A stretch of DNA of 64,000 nucleotides, from positions 9,293,957-9,357,956 of the forward strand of contig NC_044503.1 of assembly GCF_902362185.1 (NCBI RefSeq), in the 5' to 3' direction. The DNA comes from Chanos chanos. Its lineage: Eukaryota > Chordata > Actinopteri > Gonorynchiformes > Chanidae. Made by a program: the position numbers and the translations under genes. The notes below the pieces were generated by a model that worked only from the letters and a program-made list of their open reading frames with translations, was not told the origin of the DNA and did not search any database. This document shows, piece by piece, positions 50,595-63,390 of the stretch. Each line of letters starts with the position of its first letter. Within the stretch, counting starts at the first letter, position 1.

Positions 50595-52152
50595 TTGCCC
50601 TATAACTTTATTTTTTTTTCTTTCTTTCTTAAAGTACATTTAAAAGGAGTTTGGAGAATTCCATGGATGCAATTTTTATACAAAAAAGGTACAGTTGCAT
50701 CAAAGGTTCTTTTTTTTTTTTTCTTACAACGAAACGTAAGATCACTTAAAAGAAGTTATTTGCTTTTTAATAATATGGCATTTAAACTGTTCTCTCATAA
50801 TCTTGCTTTCACTACATTCTTACATTATTTTTTTCTTTAAGAATTTTGAAATTCTAAAGGTAGAGGAATTTGCAAAATATGTGTGACTCATCAAGAAAAA
50901 AAGCCAGTAGAATGTCACAAAAAAAAAGTTAAAACTTACAGTACGAGAGAGAAAAAAAAAGGGGGCGGGGGGGGGGGGACTTCAACAGTAAAAAGAATGA
51001 CATGGAGTGAATAATGGAGGGAGTTGCTCGTGTCTGCGAGGTGAGAAACAAACGATTATTATCGCCTCACCCTAAAGAGCAGCCTGCCACGCAGGCGAAA
51101 CGTATCCGCAAGAAAATACGACTTTTGCAAAATCTCTTAAATCTGACCTGATACAAAATTAGACCTCTTTTTTTTTTTCCAAAACCAAACAGTGTCTGAC
51201 AATCCACATAAAGTGTGAAATAGTATTAAAATTCATATTCTGGTATGCTTTGAGCTCAATTACTATAGATCAACCCAAACTAAATTTCTTTAAAAAAAAA
51301 AAAAAAATTACAATACATAAACAAGCATATAAAATACCCAAAGAAAAGTGAATTAGTATCATTATGGATGTATGCGTTTTACTCAGTTTACAAGCAAAGG
51401 CAAATAAGAACTAGATATATTTAAATTACTCAGAATTGACAGTTGGGACAAGGTGTTGTACGACCTCCAGTGATACTCTTAAACAGTGACTACGCTTTCT
51501 ATAATGAAGAAAAGCTGGCCCCTTAATGAATGGCATTGGTCTATCTGTTGTGGGAAGAACATATAAACAGAGAGTAGAGCATGGATGGATAAAAATGAAG
51601 AGTTGACACAAAGAGACACAGGGTGTCTCTGTGAGGTTATAGACAGAACCTGGGAACAACCCCATTTGAGGCAGTAATTTCACTGTTCTACAACAATGCT
51701 GTGCTCTGAACCAGAACCAGTTCTGGGGTCAAAGGTACTGAAGTAACACCCAATAGCAATTATCAGTACTCCTGAGGAAGGTCACATTCAAAGACAAAGT
51801 ATACCCCAGAGATATTATGTGTTGCTCTAGAACTTTCTAGATTCAATTCAACAACTGAAATACTAATCTTGATAATCTTGATTTTAAAGAGTACTGATAT
51901 CAAACGTGTTGGCCTTAAAAAAAAAAAAAAAGTTAAGTCCCTTTGTCAAATACTACGTATTCAGTTATCTTCTCTAGGTCCTTTGGCCTGGTAAGATAAT
52001 GACTTTCCACAACCCCCATCTGCCTCACCGCCCATGTCCATTAGGGAATAGATCCCATCCCACCCACCCGCCCATCTTACTGATCTCTCTCCTTCTTTTC
52101 CTTGGCCTGGTTTGGTCCCCCTTACCCTCCCTCTCCCACATCTCCTCCCTCC
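50595..52152 (-). other. rhoa 3'UTR (inferred)
   Basis: AT-rich sequence after the rhoa stop, ending at a minus-strand AATAAA at 50612-50607. No other gene is seen. Its end lies within about 30 bp of the poly(A) signals of the convergent Nudix gene. Confidence 0.6.
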
Positions 52153-53932
52153 CTATAGCAGAGTGCAGGCATTTTTCTTGCCACGTTTCTTGGCCTGGAG
52201 CGCCGCCCTGGTGGCCATTTCAAACACCTCCCTCACTCCATCCTTCGTTTTGGCTGAGCACTCCAAATAGCCGAACGCATTGATGCGGTTGGCCATGTCC
52301 CGACCCTCCTCTGGTTTTACAGGTTCCTGTTGCATAAGGATAAGAGCACAGGGGGCATTTAAATGTGGTCGAATGTGTGGGACATCTTGGATAAAATAGA
52401 AGCGAGAGAAACAAAATGGAACAGATATTGGGAGTCCTAATGAATCACGTACCTGTTTCATTTTTAACAGTTCCCGACGCGTATGCTCGTCATTCCGTAA
52501 GTCCTTTTTATTTCCCACAAGAATGATGGGAACGTTGGGACAGAAATGCTTCACCTCAGGGGTCCATTTCTCTGGAATATTCTCTGTGAGGGTAAAAAGT
52601 GGTCGAGGAAAACATTGAAGTAAATATTGCCACACAGTGTGGGCGTTCCTATTTACATTCAGACTACAAGATTAGCCCGGTAAGCTATTTCTGAGCCTGT
52701 GTACACTTCAGATTATATAACTGTGGTCCAAATGTGAGATGTTTGAATTCAATACTGTGGCAGGCATTATTAATTTACTATAGAACTGTAAATAAATTTA
52801 AAAAGGAAACAACGTAATTTGAGTTATAGCAGAGCAGTTGCAAATTAACTTGCCGTCCTACATGACGACCAAAGGAGTAGGCTTCCCCTCAGAATTCTTT
52901 CACCGGGACATTTTGGTGTCATTATGACAGAGCACAAAGTAAACGAGTAAAATAAATAAATAAATAACATAAATTGTAAAACAACAAAAATCCAGGCACT
53001 GAGAACATGACATCACAGATACTGCCAATCTGGATAGTTCTTTTGTGTTAGATAATGATTTACAAGACAATGTTGAGTCTAAAGGCAAAACCTCAGAACA
53101 GGATTTCTATCTCATACTGTATTTATAGGTGGTGCATCAATAAGTTGCCTTACTGTACAGAGTCTCTCAATGAATGAATTCAATGGAAATGAAGGGCTTT
53201 GCAAACAGTATCACCAGGACTTTCAATCCTTACCCAAGCTGTCAGGGCTGTCTATGGAGAAGCACATAAGAATAACGTCAGTGTCGGGATAGGAGAGGGG
53301 CCTTAGTCTGTCATAGTCCTCTTGTCCAGCCGTATCCCAAAGTGCCAGTTCCACCTTAAGACATAGAGGAAAACAGATGCTTTAGGATTTAGTCACCACT
53401 TTGTATAGCCTACATACTTCTGTCAGATGAAAGCCACTGTCATGACTGAACGCATTGTCTTAATGCTCAAACCCTCTAATTGTCGAAAGGCAAACTAAAT
53501 TAACTTTCACATGTATTCATTTAGCAGACGCTTTTATCCCAAGCAACATCCGAATCAGGTAGAGCAGATGAAGAAATAGGAATATGTTTGGACAGTATCA
53601 GAAGACTCAGATAGTGAATGACATTATTTGTAAGACATGCAACAGGTGATATATGAGTGAGGGCTGAATGGATTTACTCCAAAAAGGAGGTGGACCAGGG
53701 TAACTACGGGGGCATTGATTCTCCACATTCGACTGCAATGTAACACACAGGTTAAATGTTCAGCAAGGATTCTTACCTGCTTCCCATCCACTTCAATGTC
53801 TGCAACATAGTTCTCAAAAACTGTAGGCACGTACACTTCAGGAAACTGGTCCTTACTGAACACTATGAGCAAACAGGTCTTTCCACAAGCTCCATCCCCA
53901 ACTATCACCAGCTTCTTACGGATCGCAGCCAT
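52153..53932 (-). CDS. rhoa: RhoA small GTPase
   Basis: A Ras-superfamily switch for actomyosin, stress fibres and cell polarity. Exons, minus strand: 53932-53777, 53354-53234, 52583-52453, 52326-52153; 193 aa, exactly the RhoA length. All G motifs are present: GDGACGKT (P-loop), [13 protein letters not shown] (switch I with the effector Thr), WDTAGQEDY (switch II), GNKKDL and ECSAKT. The Rho insert helix region reads [13 protein letters not shown]. The tail is polybasic (KKRGKK) and ends CTLL, a CAAX box with terminal Leu that predicts geranylgeranylation. It differs from the CLVL ending of mammalian RhoA. A 5' untranslated exon may end at a minus-strand donor at 55375. It is one of several teleost rhoa paralogues; which one is not decided. 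Confidence 0.96.
53510..53560. repeat. Dispersed fish repeat fragment
   Basis: TTTAGCAGACGCTTTTATCC followed by AAGCAAC is a word seen widely in fish introns, from an old SINE/LINE tail. It lies in rhoa intron 1. Confidence 0.45.
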
Positions 53933-55375
53933 CTGAAATTTAGGCAAGCGTTCAGGTTAAAGCAAATGAAGCTTTCACTTAAAGGAAGAAAAAAAAAAAC
54001 CCAGTGTCAAACAAATGTTGAGGATTAATCACATAAGTCTATTTAATCATTAAATCTTAATATGTGTTTGATTTACGTGTGAACAAAGGTATGACTGTGA
54101 TACCGTTTATTACTGTGCAACATCAACGACAAAAGACAGTGACCTGAGTACAACTGGTATATGTAATACCTAATTCCTTGTCAACAGTCATATCAAACAA
54201 AAATGATGTACCTCCACTCGAAAGTTGTGATGCACATTCTAATACCATTTCAGTCTACTCTCTGACATGCCTACCCGGTAGCATCGGATCCTACTGCTGC
54301 TGTCAAAACACGCCACACCCTAGTGGCTCTCCCAACAGTTGTGAGACAATGTTATTTACCAGGACACATCATGTTATATAAACCTTGATACTGGATTTAA
54401 GAACGTTATAAGACGATCGTTTACACACTTTCACAACCTCACGACATATATGATTTATAGCTCTGCGTGCTACAACCTGGACGACTCAAAGCTGACATGG
54501 CACTGCGTTCTGTAAGGTTTTGCGCAAACTCCGAGCGTCGCACAACTCGAGTGAAGAAGTTATGATTAATTGCGTAAGACCAACAATATCTTTTGTTCTT
54601 ATTGTTGTTTAACATCGATACCTGTAGATTTACTGTCACAGTCAATCTGACCTTTAATGGTCAGAAACCTTGCTCTCTGTGTATACATAGAAACAGCGAA
54701 TGAGCCATGAACCAAATCCAATGGCAATTACGGGTGATCATATCCAATGGCAGTGGGGTTATCCTAAAGAGGCCATCGTAACGGGAAAGTATGTAACAAG
54801 TGCTTAAGTATGTTGAAAGAGAAACATGAAACGTTCACTCGCACGGGGGCTAGCAATTTATTTTGTAATGTGTACTACGTATCTATCAAGCTAGCCACTT
54901 TCTGGAGTGCCTCTGTATTTGCCTTGCTGGCTTCGGAAGCGAACACAGGCAGTATGCAATATTTCAACACTAGCTAAGCAAGCTAGCTAACTTTACAGCC
55001 TATCAAGAATGACTGCTTAGGTGTTACCGTGAAACTAGTCATTCACATGAACTACTCCGATGTACAACTCAGTCTTTTCAGTGCGTTGCTGTTGTCCTGT
55101 ATGTGCTTCACAAATTATCCATTTAGCTCAGAATGCGGTACTATACATCCTATCGCACAATAAGTTATCTGACCGAACTAGGTTTTTTTTCACTTGTTGT
55201 TCGTCCGTTTCCGTCATCAAGACCAGCTAGCAAGCAGCCAAGATCAAACGAGATCTTTAAACTCCTCTTTTCTCTTTCGATTAAACGTTTTCATTACGGA
55301 TTGTTACTTAAAACTGTATAAGTGGTTGACAAAAGAAATGACCGACCAAAGTGGTGATATTTTAATATATTTACC

Positions 55376-57960
55376 GTTTCGTTTCAGATGTCCTCCCTTT
55401 CTTTCTCTTTTACTGGGCTATGTGAACTGAGCAACAATGACGAATATCCAAGATGGCGACGGAAACAAGTATTTGTCAGAATAAAAGACGACAATTATTT
55501 GAACGCTTTTACAACGCCGAAAAATAAAACGTCAAAAATCGTCGACCCACCCCACTGACAGCATTTAAGTCTTTAACGTACGTCAGATACTGTTCACGGA
55601 CTGAGTACCATTTTTCAGATCATATCGATCCATTCAGTTAATACTCCTGAGAAATTATTCGCAGCTATCACAGCACACTCATCATAAAGTTAATGAAATA
55701 AGTTAATGAAATCAATATAAGAGATATGTTTCAGATTTATCAGGGAGAAACCCATGTCATTACAGAATATAAACATACACAAATATCAGCGACTATAAGT
55801 ACATACATAACGTGGCTAAACAACTAAAACGTCACAAGAATGTGGACTTCAACTTTAAAGTAACTACAGCACGATTACAGCCCGCTGTACAGGTAAGTCA
55901 CATTGAATACTACTTACCAATTTGTGTCACCGTCAAAAGAGGTCTGATCATCAGCATTTCGATATGAGTGAGAAAAAAAAAACGGGCACATTGTTGCCTA
56001 ACTTGAAGGTGACTAGACTACAAATGCGAAATTATTTCATATGCCAACCCAGTCTTATTTGAAAATCATGACAGCATATGTCAAACAGGAAAAAGCTGCA
56101 TAACAAGAGGTACAGATGATAGGAGCTTAAGCTCATTGACAGGGATATAGTGATGCTTGACAGGATGGCCGTTAATCACAAAGCAATAGCCTATCGACCA
56201 TGGAATTAATTTCACATCTGTGTGACCCATCCTTGACAAAAAAAAGTGTCTGTCTCACTAAGCTAGTATTTATGATAGGGCTGCAATATGGAATCAGTTT
56301 GAACCATGACGAGTGAGCAAAAACACCAAGAGTGGTATGATAACTACAAAATGAACTCGTGAGAGAAAAAAGCAATGTGGCTACATGACTTTTACTTTAA
56401 TTCATTTTCCTACATCGGAATGGGTTCACATTTGCAGAAAGGTAAAGGATGCCATTAACCTGTACTGCCTGCTCCCACTTATAAAACACAGTAGTGAATC
56501 TATTCTGATATGACCAGTCATCCTGAGCGAGTCACCAAGTATGATGATTGTTCCCTGTGGTTGAATAATGGCTCTGGGCGATGTGCAGCCATTTTAGGCA
56601 ACATGTCATGCTCTCTGCTGAAAACATTTTCCTCTAGATGTTGCCATATTTGAAAGTAATAATACCTTATGACCCCTGATAAATGGGTGCATGATTGGTA
56701 TCATGGACACCTGGATGAGGCCAAAAAACTTTCCATGACCTCCCTAACAACCTAATCCAAACATCATTGATCCTTAATAGGCTATCAGTGCTGAGTAGTT
56801 TTCTACCTCCTTTATCCCTCAAAGGGCAGGAAACTTTCCTTCCTAAAGAATGTTCCAGTATATAACTAGACAAGGTTTAGAACTTGTTTAACAGATCTTA
56901 GTTATTACATTTTCAAGTTCTGTTTGGTGTTTCTGTTTTTTGTTTTGTTTTTTTAAATGTGTTTTCTATATGTAAGGAGTGAAGTTAATTCCTTTGTTGT
57001 TGTTTTTCTTTTTGCCACATGCAAGAAAGAACTTTTTTTTCCCTTTAAAACAGCTTGAATACCAGGTCTGTGAGATATAATTTAAAAGAAACAAACCTTG
57101 CTGCTTGATATTAACAGAATTTTATGTTTTGTGAGCTAGCAACACTATGAAAACTTTGCTCATTGTGACAAAGTTGCTTTAGAGGTTCCTCTGCTTTTTA
57201 GGTGCACAGATCTCTCCCTTCTCAATTACCATTGTCTGATCCAGCCTCTCCCTAAATACCCAAAACAATAATAGCCATCTGGGCTCTCCTCCAAAAGGAT
57301 TTTGTGTCTTGTTGACGTGCTATATCATCTTATATAAACTGTCAGTAATACTCCGTATGCTGGGGGCACGTGCAGTTGTGGCGCAACACAAACTTCTGAG
57401 TGCAATTTCATGCGAAGGGTCATGAACTCCAGCGAATCGGTTTCAGATATATTTTTTTAAGCAGCACTTTCCTTATCCTCTACTTTATGTATGTCACATG
57501 TTTGTGTTCTGCAATGGTTTTGATAAAGTGTATCACTCTATCCTTTGTTAAATGGGGATATTTGGTAGTGCAAGTTGTTTTTGTTTTTTTTTGCTGTCCA
57601 TGGCAGCAGATTCCCTACATTTGCAAGGGAGAAAGTCATTTAAGAAAGAGAAAAGAAATCAAACAGAATAGTTTCGGAGTACCACTGATTTTAGAGATGT
57701 AAATTACTGACTCAACTTCTGCAAATATCTGGTTTGAGCTATAATGCTTTGAGACCATTTTATGTGTTATATATCTCAACCATGTCATCAACTCAGCTGA
57801 GCTCAAGGTTTTTTTTAAAAATGTGTTCCTTCATTCTCCTTACAGTATGCATGACCATATAGAGAATTTCAGCTGTCCTGAGAGATTCAATGATTGTGAC
57901 ATTAATTAGGCAAATGATGAAATGTAACAAAAAAAAAAAAAGGCAACACAATGCAAAACA
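55376..57960. other. rhoa promoter region and gene-free spacer
   Basis: The part near 55376-55500 probably holds the untranslated first exon and promoter of rhoa. From 55500 to 57960 no gene, RNA or mobile element is recognised. Confidence 0.45.
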
Positions 57961-57985
57961 GTGAAAGTCTAGAATAATACATATG

Positions 57986-57991
57986 TTTATT
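57986..57991 (-). terminator. ndufb11 poly(A) signal
   Basis: AATAAA on the minus strand, 83 bases beyond the stop codon, followed by an A/T-rich stretch near 57930. Confidence 0.6.
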
Positions 57992-58073
57992 ACACTTTCG
58001 TTTTACTAGAATCAAATGTACAGTCAAAGACAAAATGAACAGATTATCAGTCAACAGGCTGGTAAGGTAGGGC

Positions 58074-60406
58074 CTACTCCTTTTCAGATGATGGTAGGAC
58101 AATCTTGCTGGGGTCGTAATAGTTCTCATCCATAAGGGGAAGACCTGCAGCCTCTCTCTGAACAATCAACCTTTCTGCTTCCCGCCTTGCCCACTGCCTC
58201 ATGCTGAAGAAAGATGTGACAGAAAGTTAGTCAGGCATAAAACAAACTAGCCATACCAAAGGGCATATTCATGTAAAAACAACTCAGTAATTAACAAGAG
58301 CAGCTACAATCATCATCAACATCATCATGATCATCACAAATTGTAAACTGGTAAGTAATCACAATATAACGTGTTCATTTGTCTAATAATCAATAAGATA
58401 AAACAACACACGGCTTGTTACCGTTTACAGAAGAGTGAAAGCAACAAAGAGACAAAACGGTATTAGAAGGTATTAAATTCATGATACTAAAGTTAACTGC
58501 TAAAACAATCCAGCTGAGACCTGGTGACTGAGCTGGCTGTGACATATGGTTTCCATTGTTTTCACACTCATAAAACCATTCAATAGCCACTTGTGCTCTC
58601 TAAATGATGACTGTCTTTCTGTAAGAGTTCACTCCTATTGTGACAACAATGCTTCACCACAGATTGAAGATGATCACTCAGAATGGTTTTGTAATGACTG
58701 GTGTTAAACACTCCCTCACTGTTCTCTGAACTTTAATAATGTCAGGATATTACATCCTACAACATCACAGTGTCCCCAATACCCTTCACCCTAGAAAATT
58801 AATACTTACACCTGTAGGTTTCAGGTGGCAAGCCAAAACATTTTTCTGGTGGCAGTGCAGTAGATCACTGTCTTTTTTTTTTTTTTCTTTTTTTTTTTTT
58901 TTTAAACACCACCTTACTTGCAAACATGTACTTTTATTTGTAATAGTAGGTTTAGATAATGCAACTCTGACACAGGACCTATTTCTACTTGCTCGGAGCT
59001 GCTTTTTTTTTTTTGCCTTAACATCCTTAAATGATGCAAAGACACTATAATTGGGGACTATGTATTTACTGCACCACTGACCAACACTGATGATGTTTGT
59101 CAATGTTGTCTTACCCTTGATTCCTTGTGAAACATCAGCAAGGCGACATGCCAGTCACTCAAGCTCCCTTTCACTTAAACCATCACTCCTCTCTAAGTCA
59201 CTGAGATCTCCTCTAACCATTAAAATCAAAATAATTGGCCATACTGGCCAGCGATGTCAGTGACAATGAAATACTAATTACAAAAGTAAACAGACACCAT
59301 GCCTGAGTGGTAGCATATGTTTTCATTAATTCACGTCTTTCAATTATTTGAATATTCCTTTATGCTTAGATTGCTTTTAGCAGCTACCTTAGCCAGGACT
59401 GAAAATGGTGCTTTTGCTAAATACTGAGCTATATCAGTAGTATTTCCATTCAGCTAACACCCGCTCTTGCACTGATCTGGGAACAGGAAATACTGCTGTA
59501 TCTGCTGCTGCTCTAACACAAAAAGTTCCCTCGTTGACTGACATTCTTACCCGTGATCAGGCAGATAATGGATGAAAGTGCCCCCAATGACAATGGCCAC
59601 GGAAATTCCAAAGAAAAAGGCCAGTTTCATATTCCATTCATCCACAATTGGGTCTTCTGAAAATCCATGGTAGTCTGGATTCTACAAAGTTCAGAGGGAT
59701 AAGAAAGAACATGGTTAGTCAGGGGTTTTTTTTGTTTTGTTTGTTTGTTTACTTTTACTAAGAATCGGAAAAGAATAAACTTCAGATAAATGCTCTATTA
59801 CTCACAAAGCTTGAAAACAACATTTTTTTCAACTACTTACCAAGACACACTGTCTAGATTCTGCCTTACAAAAGCTGCATGTTTGCACATAACGTTCCTA
59901 TACATGCTGCCAGTGGCTGCGTGTTTCTAGTGCTGTAAGCGGTATATCTATATAGCTGTAAGGGGCCACTGCGCGCACTGGCGATAATTTAACGGGAGGA
60001 TGGAGTAGTAAACACGGTAAGGTAGATAAGACCACACAGTGACCAACCACCACAATAGACTCCACTTGCTTAAATCGCTAGCTAGGTACAAGATAGTCCA
60101 TGTATCTAGTAAAGAGTAGCAAGTATTCGCGTGACCGATTAAAAAATGTTTTTAATTGCTTCACTGAGTGTGAGTAGCTAGTAAGGATATTTTCGTGGAT
60201 CCAAGAGACCAATTCACCTTCTCAAATACGTTGACCTCTGCGTGTCCATGGCTGTCTTTCGCAGGAGTCACCGGCTGTAAATCTGAAACAGTAGCTGCTC
60301 CAGCTGCGCTAGATGATGGAGTTTGAGACACGAAGCGAGTCCCGCATGCTGTATTTAGGCGAACCCGTGACAGCATGGGCCAAATCCTTGTCAACCGTGA
60401 GGCCAT
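58074..60406 (-). CDS. ndufb11: NADH dehydrogenase (complex I) subunit NDUFB11 (ESSS)
   Basis: An accessory subunit in the membrane arm of mitochondrial complex I, needed for assembly. Exons, minus strand: 60406-60218, 59681-59551, 58203-58074; 149 aa, against 153 in human, with phases agreeing. The N-terminus is basic and Ser/Ala-rich, a mitochondrial presequence ([18 protein letters not shown]). The conserved core follows: [19 protein letters not shown], one transmembrane helix around [15 protein letters not shown], then [18 protein letters not shown] and the conserved DPSKI near the end. The start is the only ATG heading the presequence. The dense CpG-containing upstream sequence at 60410-60600 probably holds the promoter. 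Confidence 0.96.
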
Positions 60407-60782
60407 TTTCCCCCGTTCCCCTGCACTGAAAAGCTGTTTGAGAACAGCAATCGTTTCAGATAAAAAAAAAAAAAAAAAATCAATTCATTTCCGGGATCGG
60501 AATCGATGTAACCTGGAAGTGGAATACTGTTTCTTACTCGCTCCTTCTCGGTGATTGTGCTCGGTTTACACGGCATTACTGCCATCTACTGTCATTTTAC
60601 ATAACCCGTCATTATAAAATCAGGCGATCACAAATGTAAGACAAATCTAAACGTTCCACTTAAAATATTACTTGATTAAGGCCTTATCGAGTAAAATCTG
60701 CTTAAATCATATTATAATGGGGGCGAATCAATGCACACAGTTTGCGTCTTCGAGAGGTTGTTTTGCTTCATTTTTATATATC

Positions 60783-61375
60783 TCTCACACCGGCGGGGAC
60801 ACTCTTGTCGCTGTCGCTTGCAGTCGCCTAGCTGTTGCTTGCAGCCAGCTTGTGGGCGTTGCTAACGTAGTTTTGAGGAAGAGGGCTACAAATGTATCGA
60901 CAAGAGATGCATCAATTTCCCTAAAAAAATGTATACACTAATAAATATTGTAAATATTACTATACGTTATACTTATTTATATGTTATATTTACGTCGTCT
61001 GAATTCATCATGGAGTTGTATGTTTGTATTTTGTAAAAGGCAGGCCTATTAGTATACCCAATAGCCTATATGCCTGAACAAATCAGCTGTATCCATACAC
61101 AGAGACAACGTTGGGAACAAAAATGCTAATATAGGAACTAAAGTCACAGCTAAAGAATATAAGAGGAACACATCTGACCTCCGGTTGGCCGTCGCTCGAC
61201 TCTGTCGTTGCTCATTTGCATAAAGGTGAACGTTGCTCAACTTTTTGTTGTCGCCAAGTTGTGGCGATTTTGTCGCCAGGCGACTGGTCGTGCCGTGTTG
61301 CTCAGTGACGCCCAGCGGCCATTGGAAGCGAATGACCTCCTGTCGCTTGTTGTCGCTGCCGGTGTGAGCGCAGGG
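60783..61375. mobile_element. Possible non-autonomous DNA transposon with short inverted ends
   Basis: CTCACACCGGC near 60783 is mirrored by GCCGGTGTGAG near 61359. Both ends are rich in GTCGC words, unlike the flanks. The internal part has no transposase. Target duplication is unclear, so this is a tentative MITE. Confidence 0.4.
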
Positions 61376-61469
61376 TAATACGGCTGTTGTGCAGTTTTGT
61401 ACCTCAGACATACACGTCCAAGTGTGATTAAACACTTTGGGCTTCAGCATTATACACGCTCTGCTACTC

Positions 61470-63390
61470 ATAGTTCAGTGCTCTTAACCCTCAAAGTGGA
61501 TCTCCCCCCTGGTGAACTGCCTCTCTCACTTTCCAGCTCTGATGTCTGCGCCACCCTGAGCAGGGTGAATGCACGGAAAGCAGCTGGTCCTGATGGAATA
61601 CCTGGCCGTGTGCTCAGAGTCTGTGCAGGGCAGCTGGCTGGGGTCTTCACGGACATTTTCAATCTGTCCCTGGCCCAGGAAGTTGTCCCCACAAGCTTCA
61701 AGACTGCCACCATCGTGCCAATGCCAAAGCACTCCACAGCTACGGCCTTGAATGACTTCCGACCAGTTGCACTCACCCCCCTCATTGCAAAGTGCTTTGA
61801 GAGACTGGTTCTAACGCATCTCAAATCCTGCCTGCCTTCTACCTTGGATCCCCTCCAGTTTGCCTACCGCACCAACAGGTCAGCAGAGGACACCATCTCC
61901 ATGGCACTCCATTCTGCCCTGACCCACCTAGACAGTCCCAACTCCTATGTCAGAATGCTGTTCATTGACTTCAGCTCAGCATTCAACACGGTGATTCCCT
62001 CCAAGCTGATCTCCAAGCTTAGCCAGCTTGGTATTAGCACATCCCTGCGCAACTGGACTCTGGACTTTCTGACGAACAGACCCCAGTCTGTTAAGTTAGA
62101 TTACCTCTCCTCTTCCACTCTCACTCTGAGCACCGGCGTGCGACAAGGCTGTGTGCTGAGCCCTCTCCTGTACTCCCTCTTCACCTATGACTGCATCCCT
62201 GTGCATGGTTCCAACACCATAATCAAGTTTGCAGATGACACCATGGTGGTAGGCCTGATCAGAGAAGACGACGAGATGGCCTACAGAGACGAGGTCGAGC
62301 ACCTGGCTGCGTGGTGCGCAGACAACAACCTGGCCCTTAACACTCAGAAGACCAAGGAGGTCATTGTGGACTTCAGGTGTGCTAGGAGCAAAGCACACAC
62401 CCCCATCTACATCAACGGAGCTGTAGTGGAGCGTGTACCAAGCTTCAAACTCCTGGGCGTCCACATCTCTGACAATCTCTCCTGGTCCCTGAACTCCTCC
62501 ATCCTCATTAAAAAGGCACAACAGCGGCTTTACTTCCTGCGGAGCCTTAAGAAAGCTCATCTGTGCTCCAGGATACTGGTGGGCTTTCACCGCTGTACCA
62601 TTGAGAGCATACTCACCAACTGCATCTCTGTGTGGTATGGCAACTGCTCCGCAGCAGACCGTAAAGCACTCCAGCAGGTGGTGAAAACTGCCCAACGGAT
62701 CACCGGCACCAAACTGCCCACCATTGAGAACATTTACACCAAACGCTGCCTGGGTCGGGCGGAAAGCATCATCAAGGATGCATCCCACCCTAACCATGGT
62801 CTCCTTACCCTCCTCCCATCTGGCAGGCGTTACAAGAGCCTCCGCTCCCGCACCAGCCGGCTCAGGAAGAGCTTCTTCCATGAGGCTGTGACCCTGCTGA
62901 ACTCCACACTGCAGCGCTAGCTTTATTTGCACTCCACTGCACTATCTGTACTTTATGCACTATCTTTGTACTATATGCACTGTTTTCTGCTCCTTTTGCA
63001 CTGGCTTTCCGCTCATGCTGTTCAGAGTACCCTATTTAAACTGTACATAAACATACTGTATATATTTTGTCTGTTATGTCTATTCAACCTATACATATAC
63101 ACTGCTCTGTCTACTCTGTCAGCTTCACCTCTGTGTATAACATTATTAATATATATACATGTACATATCTGTATATTTGCTCACCACCATCTATAATGCT
63201 GTATATACTGTATCACCACTGTCTATAATGCTGTATATACTGTAACATAAACATCACTACTGCTGTTCTGACTACCTGCACTTGTAAATAATACTATGCT
63301 TTTGCACTTCTGGTTAGATGCTACTGGATTTCATTGGCTTTGTACCTGTACTCTGCACAATGACAATAAAGTTGAATCTAATCTAATCTT
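61470..63390 (+). mobile_element. Rex1/L2-like LINE, 5'-truncated
   Basis: The reading frame through 62920 holds a complete reverse transcriptase: [55 protein letters not shown] and KFADDTMVV, then the C-terminal domain ([16 protein letters not shown]). The endonuclease is absent, so the copy is 5'-truncated, starting near 61470. The 3'UTR ends AATAAAGTTGAATCTAATC with a short TCTAA tail near 63390, as in CR1-group fish LINEs. The frame is unbroken over about 480 codons, so the copy is young. Two ~31-bp tandem units lie at 63180-63245. Confidence 0.88.

Noticed and set aside
62096-62932. 278-codon antisense frame inside the Rex1/L2-like LINE
   Set aside because: Shadow of the reverse-transcriptase frame on the other strand; no family resemblance.
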